This document shows, piece after piece, positions 58,401 to 64,000 of a DNA stretch of 64,000 nt (within the stretch, counting starts at the first letter, position 1; each line of letters begins with the position of its first letter). The stretch is from Akanthomyces muscarius. Its lineage: Eukaryota; Ascomycota; Sordariomycetes; Hypocreales; Cordycipitaceae. The notes below the pieces were generated by a model that was not told where the DNA came from, searched no databases, and was given only the letters and a program-made list of their open reading frames with translations. The stretch lies in assembly GCF_028009165.1 (NCBI RefSeq), contig NC_079242.1, forward strand, positions 3,906,001-3,970,000, given 5' to 3'. The position numbers and the translations under genes are program-made.

Positions 58401-61400
58401 CCTCTCGAGCTATAAAAAAAAAGACCATGAAACACTACCTGCATCATCAAGCTGAGATACTAGAGTGACGCCACGCTTTTGCCATGCGACTGGGGCTTTG
58501 GCTAGGCTTGCCCGGGTTCATTCATGGCTGGCTTCCCATCTCGCAGTCTGCCAATACCGGCAGCCCGAGGCCGGGTTGGACTGAGACATCCTCCCCTTGC
58601 CATGCTTCAAACCGCCATCCATGTTTCTCTTCTGCGAGAATGACCTGATTTTTTCGGCTCATTCGCCAAGTACAATAACTAGACTACATCGAGATGCCGC
58701 GCCGTCCAGTCAAAATCACGTTTCGTTAGTGCCCAGCAACAAGGGAGCTTCTTCCCAGGGCGTGTACCGTGCAACACTGAGGGCTGCGCAGCGTGGGCGG
58801 ATTGCTGGTTGGCCCCTCCTGCCCACAAAAACAATCACAGACTCTCTGCTCTAGCGGCTCCATGAAGCTTCCAAGGTCAATCAAAGACAGAAAATGCTTG
58901 CACGGTTGGGCAAGTCGACCGAGTAACTAGTACAGTGCGGTGACAAGAGCGCCGTCTTGGAGTTGACTCAAGCTGATCCGCAAATAGGCACCAACGCCAT
59001 GGAGACGAGCGATGCTGCGCCCATCAGCAGGCACTCGGGGCCGTTTTCCTTTCCGGAGGCAACCTCCCACGATTCAGCCTAGCAGCGGACACGAGAAGCA
59101 AAAGCGACCAGTCAACCGGGCTGTTTTTGCTCCCGATGAAGATGCGCGAAGCTCTGTACCATGTGGCACACCATGTCAGGACAAACCGGTTTCGCTAATC
59201 AGGCCCGACTCGCTCGCTGCTAGCAATGATACGTCGCCCCCGATGCCTGTCCCATATCCCAAAATAGGTGCGTGAATGCTGTGGCTCGGCATTCCGGACT
59301 CGTTATGGTGCACCATGGTCCATGGCACCGCCAATGAATACTAATAACATCAGCTATTCTACGCCAGACAAAAGACCCGTGGCGTTCAATCGTCGCCCCC
59401 ACTCTGCACCGGTCTCTCCAGTGCCTCCGCTCATCTCCACCATCCAGCAAACAGTCCACCCACATCTGCAATAGCGCCGGCTCTTTCGCCATGATGCTGT
59501 TTCTCACAGGCCATCTGACACCCTCTCTGACCGTCGCCTGACTGGTGAGCACGACAGTCTCCTCGCATCACTTGCTATTCCCTGGTACAAGCGTTGCGGT
59601 CGGTTCAGTAACCGACAAGGCAGGTCGATCCATGGCACTTGTAATCATCAGGCCCCGCGGTGGACCGGCCATCTCGCCGTCAAGACACTTATCACGCATT
59701 GCCGCTCTGCTGCCCGCAGATAAATCGAGGTATACCGTAAAGGCGCTCTCGTTCGTGCACCGGGCCTCGTGTGCAGAGACTAGCCTGAACGTGCTAGCTG
59801 CAGCTCTACCGCATATTCAGCGCAGACCAGTTGCGGCCTTCTAGAAATTCAACTGAAGAGTGCTGTCTACATTGCAGTTCATGCACGGCGCCAAACCGCA
59901 CGTCTTAAACAGCAGACAGACTCTTTCTCGCAATCTCCTTGTCAATGTTCTCCCTGTCAATGCGACTGGCCTCGTTTGGGACTCACTAGTGAGCCGCTCA
60001 CTTTCTGCAGGCGACAGACATGTCGACTAGGAATAGGAAACCAAGGAGATAGCCAGGGTACGGCTCTCTTTCTCATCTCGCACAGTGCGCTCACATCTTA
60101 GTCTTGCCCCAGTAAATGATGCCCACAGCGCCCCGGCCGGCCTGAACACCATCTGTCCTGGTGAGAGCGATTAGTTCGTTCCTAGCCCGACAGCGCTAAT
60201 TGCAGCTCTGTTCGGACTAGTCGAACTGCTCCGAAGCCACCTCGAGATAGGCGCTATCCATCACCTGGGAGAGTGTGACCAAGACGTCAAGTCGCAGACA
60301 CTGCAGATATGGCTTGCTAGAGCAGGGGCGTGCCTGCAACGCACCCCGCCTACAGGATGTCATTCGCCAGTCCAAATCAAGGTAGCCCACCACTACCCAC
60401 TCCTGGCCTCGCTCTCCTTGTTGACGCTCATTTTGTGCAGATTCAGCCTGGATAAATTAAGCAGCGTTGTACTGAGGCTGCTTCACCCGTTGTTCAGTCA
60501 TAAACCTGTGTCACTGGCCCAAACGTTAAATCTCATCGTGAGCGTTCGGGAGCTAGCTAGCTTGCTGCTTCTTAGGAAATATGCGCAATGCTGCCAAAGT
60601 GTTGTCTCGGGTTCACCGACATTCACGCCGTGTGCTGCGTTCTGGATTCATGCGCCGCCTGTTGCTTCGGCCGAGTATTATTAGTGTGCTCAAGGACGGG
60701 GGCCCTCAAATGAGCAACTTGATTTCTGGTCGCACTGTTCGCACCTCGCTCGTCACTTTGCCTGCGAGGCCCAATTTATTTTCCTGGCCTAAATTACCAT
60801 CGTGGCCGGTAAAGCACGAGATCTACCTCCACCATACGGTCCATACGGACTACACCCCTTCCCACCCCCGTCTGATTCCTTGAGCACACCCTGGACCAGT
60901 GGTGTGCTTGTAGGAGTACAATGGCGCAGAGTACTCCGTTCGAACAAAAGTACACACAGTACCAGTAGACCACCATGGCCTCCCCACCAGCTAAATGGAC
61001 AAGGGGGCTCCATTCAAGGCCACCGGACTGCTATGATTAGAGCGACTGGCTGGTGATTGAGAGTTTATTAGCTCCCGTTCCTGGGCGTCAAGACCGTCCC
61101 CTCCAAACTCGATCTCCGCCACCCGGACACACTGCCGGCCTTTCTGTTGGACACGCCCCTTCACCATCTGCCGTGTCGTTCTTGTACTGGGGTCCCATCG
61201 GGCTCCATTCATGCAGCGAGATTCTACAAGTACAAGACCATCCTGTTTCGCCCCCAACTTCACTCTTCCCTGTCTTCATTGTTTCCTTCGCCATTACATA
61301 CATCTTTCTGTTATACACCTGACTACCCTGCGAGCAAGTTGCGCAACTCCATTCCTCTCCGCAGGCAACACTTTGGCTTGTTGCCTTCGCTTCTTCTCTC

Positions 61401-61475
61401 TGCCACTTCAAGAGTCCTTTGTCTCCTGGCGCAGCATCATAAACCTCATACTACTCCTCAAGATATGCGCCAATA
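43494..61475. other. 18 kb gene desert upstream of the VIB-1-like gene
   Basis: No frame with a recognisable domain on either strand. Longest frames (45937-46542 plus, 53064-53576 minus, 55326-55811 minus) look like chance. Contents seen: poly-T at 52213-52229; TACCAGTA motifs at 55848 and 60960; GTAC-rich patches near 46180-46215 and 60916-60967; a CT-rich leader just upstream of 61465. Composition resembles neighbouring single-copy sequence rather than a degraded transposon. It probably contains an extended promoter and 5' leader of the transcription factor, and possibly non-coding RNA genes that cannot be recognised by eye. Confidence 0.6.
52213..52229 (+). repeat. Run of 17 T
   Basis: Homopolymer following an AAG/GAAGA-rich purine tract at 52158-52185. 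Confidence 0.8.
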
Positions 61476-61476
61476 A
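61465..61476 (+). promoter_or_regulatory. Three-codon uORF whose stop overlaps the VIB-1-like start codon
   Basis: ATG CGC CAA TAA, with the last A of the stop being the first base of the main ATG at 61476 (TAATG). Such an overlap favours termination-coupled re-initiation or leaky scanning. Confidence 0.6.
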
Positions 61477-63406
61477 TGACCGCGACAGCAGCCTATCCTT
61501 CAACCATGACTGACTTAAGGGGCGATGGCTCCAGCTCCCACCCGAGTGTTTGGCCCAACTATGGCGCCTCGCACCTGTCGGGACGTCTCGGCAGCTCTAT
61601 CGACGCTGCCTTCTCCTCATCTGGCGTTCGTCCTCGCGCTGGTCAGGATCACTATGCATATGGACGCTACTCGCAAGACGAGGGTTCCACCTTCGATCGA
61701 CCTCAGCCGACACCTCTTTCGTCTTCGCATCAAAACTACCCTCCTCTGAAGAGATCCTTTTCCCAGGCCGAATCTCAGCCATACCAAGAGATTGTCCAGG
61801 ATCTTCGCGATGACACTTCGAGGCTGACTGTTAGCCAAGACCACAAGTTGCTCTCTTTCCGCCGCTCTCAGGACAAAAGCACCGTGGTTGATCAGCATGG
61901 TCGTGTGCAGCAGCTTGAGCTTTCTGCTCAACTGCATGGAATGTTCTTCCTCTCGGAGATGCCTTCTGGCGCCAGTGAAGGCGGTGCTCTCCAACCTGAG
62001 CTGACTTGCTACCGACGTAATCTCTTCCAAATCAGTGGCTCTTTCGTCACGCCACGAGGACCTATCTCCGTTGTCAACGAGTCAAACGAGACTGTGCCCG
62101 TCACCAGTATGGAAGTCACTATCTCTGCCATCGAATCTGTCGACGGCAACCCCGTTCGCCTGATTGTCATCCCTTGGAAGACACCACCACCCAATTCGCC
62201 CGAGCAGGCACAGAGCCCCGATCAGGAGCCTCCGGCTCTGCCCTTGATCCCATTTCAAGACAGCAACCCCAACGCTGAGGGCGAATATGCGGTCTACCCC
62301 GTGGGCTGGCGCCGTCTGCAATTCCGAATGTGAGTTTCAATCTGTGCCTGCAACGAATACTGTTCATTTATTGACGATGCAATAAAAGTGCTACTGCCAA
62401 CAACGGCCGTCGCAAGGAGTTGCAACAGCACTTTGTCCTGCATCTCAAAGTTCATGGTACTCTTGCCGACAACAGTAAGGTGGTCTTGACTGAATCCATC
62501 ACCTCACCCATCGTCGTTCGAGGCCGCAGTCCGCGTAACTTCCAGGCCCGCAAAGAGATTCCTCTTCTCGGATCGAGCGCTGGCTCCCGCGGCCAAGCCC
62601 TGGTCGAGACTGGCGTTGGTGTTATCGCGAGTGCTCTTTCCTCCAAGTCAGAAAGCAAGCGTGGCGGAAGTTTAGACATGCAAGCTCCTCGATCTGCGTT
62701 CACGTTCAGCTCGCCCAAATCCACGGCTAGCCAATCGAATGCTCTTCGATCCAAGTAAGTAGATGGATGACTTCACGCTAATTTGCTGGAAACTAACAAC
62801 TTGTTCAGCTCATACCCATCATGGAACCAACAAACTGATTCTCTGAGCCAACTACCAACAACGACGACGATGGGCATGCCGAGTGTCTCTGCATTTGCGA
62901 GCGACAGCTCAGACCTTCCTTTGGCTACCTCATTAGCACCCCCCGTCTCTCTATCGCAGTACGCTCCTACCGCTGGAGCGCTCGCCACTGGAAATGTTCC
63001 ACGTTATATCGACAACGAAAGATCGCTAAAGAGCCCAAGGCACCAAGGCCAGTCGTCTGTGCATGGCTCCATCTCCGCGTCGGATAGCGCCTCGGACTAC
63101 CGTTACGGATCGTATCGTGCCTCCATCACCAGCGATGCTGGTACGATGGGCTACACCTCCGATAGCACGACTACCGCCACTCAACGAGACTATTATCCCT
63201 CATCTGGTGGCGCTTGGCCCCCCAGCGCGTCAGAGCCTAACACGGGCATGCACTACCCGAACACTTCTGCCAGTGCTGCTCATCAACGCCCGTACGCCTT
63301 TGACAGATCTGCGAAACAGGAAGCAACGCTCCCTAATGCTCTCTACCAGCCTGGTGCTAAAGGTGCCTTTGAGTCGATGAGCAACTATTCGTGGAGCACC
63401 AATTAG
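61476..63406 (+). CDS. vib-1: NDT80/PhoG-domain transcription factor, VIB-1/XprG-like, 605 aa
   Basis: Exons 61476-62329, 62389-62754 and 62809-63406; all junctions keep frame. The NDT80 DNA-binding domain (p53-like fold) spans about residues 110-345: SQDHKLLSFRRSQD, GRVQQLELSAQLHGMFFLSE, LTCYRRNLFQISGSF, then the second exon GRRKELQQHFVLHLKV and PIVVRGRSPRNFQARKEIPL. The conserved Arg-rich end RGRSPRNFQ is the DNA-contacting loop. The flanks are Ser/Thr/Tyr/Pro-rich and disordered, as in Neurospora VIB-1 and Aspergillus XprG, and the length agrees. In those fungi the factor drives secreted protease production, the starvation response and heterokaryon-incompatibility cell death. The small uORF and the huge upstream region point to strong transcriptional and translational control. 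The second acceptor is AAAAG, a weak but frame-keeping site. Confidence 0.93.
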
Positions 63407-64000
63407 AAGTTGGGTTCGGCTCGCGTTGGTAGTCTTTTGACCTGGGGCTATGTTTATACCATTTGGGCCACTTTGTTGGTTGGATGGTTGGGAATTCATG
63501 CGGTTCTTTGTTTTTGTTCTTTGGGTGGTAAAGCCTGATTTATCTGGGACACGTCTTTTTTTTTTGTTACTCTAAAACGGGCGGTTGGGGACTCTTGCTT
63601 TTTTCTGGGATATGTATGGCGCAAGTTATTTCGATGGGAGGTTACTGTTTTTCTTCTTTTTTTTTATTATGGACACGATGATGGACTGTACACTCAAGAA
63701 GGTCAACTGCAAATTTTGCTGGCGCTGCGCATTCTGGCGATCAAGAGCAAGAAAGCCAGGACGGCGCAAGGGACGGGACTATACTGGGATACCTGAGGGA
63801 GGCTTTTCGTTTTTTTCCTTATATCAGGAGTTGGTTGGCAATGATATCAATTCTTCTTCTTTCTTATCAAATATCGTATTTACATCTTTTTCTATTCCAA
63901 GGATTGACTTTATCCCATCCTTATCATCGACCAAAGATGCATGCTTGCGCGCTTCATCGGTGTTGGGTTGGCACTGAAACTACGGTTGACGACATGTCCA
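63407..64000. other. 3' region of the VIB-1-like gene
   Basis: T-rich 3' flank with runs of T at about 63557 and 63655. It presumably holds the 3' UTR and poly(A) site. No further gene could be recognised before the window ends. Confidence 0.55.

Overview
The window is nuclear DNA of a filamentous ascomycete, most likely a sordariomycete. Genes have short GT-AG introns with CTAAC-like branch points and conserved fungal products: a Grg1/CCG-1 glucose-repressible protein, a VIB-1/XprG-type NDT80 factor and Las1. I cannot name the species. About half of the window has no recognisable gene. Intron positions below were deduced by reading splice signals and keeping frame; none is confirmed by transcripts.

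Layout. 1-6.2 kb is compact: the 3' part of an eIF4E-family gene (+), then on the minus strand an EF-hand protein, a nine-exon glyoxalase II with a probable mitochondrial presequence, and the pre-rRNA endonuclease Las1. 6.2-22.9 kb is sparse: a single intronless gene (359 aa, minus, unknown function) sits between a 4.5 kb and an 11.2 kb gene-poor stretch. 23.0-27.4 kb holds a divergent pair, a ketohexokinase-like PfkB sugar kinase (minus) and an NAD kinase (+). 28.5-30.15 kb carries a decayed stand-alone copy of a GAR synthetase (purine biosynthesis) gene. 30.6-32.1 kb holds an EBP-type sterol isomerase-like gene (+) convergent with grg1 (minus). 35.0-43.5 kb holds a seven-helix membrane protein, dolichyl-diphosphatase, an RWD/RING-IBR-RING ubiquitin ligase with an RGG-rich tail, and an acidic orphan protein. 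43.5-61.5 kb is an 18 kb desert leading into the VIB-1-like transcription factor at 61.5-63.4 kb, whose start codon overlaps the stop of a three-codon upstream ORF.

Functional themes: translation and ribosome biogenesis (eIF4E-like, Las1), small-molecule metabolism and detoxification (glyoxalase II, PfkB kinase, NAD kinase, sterol isomerase), membrane and glycosylation functions (DOLPP1-like, 7TM protein), and carbon/starvation responses (Grg1, VIB-1-like). The genes do not form an evident metabolic cluster. The most notable things are the regulatory-looking deserts with their recurrent TACCAGTA motif, the GAR synthetase relic, the GC-AG intron, the dual-start glyoxalase II and the RGG-tailed RBR ligase.
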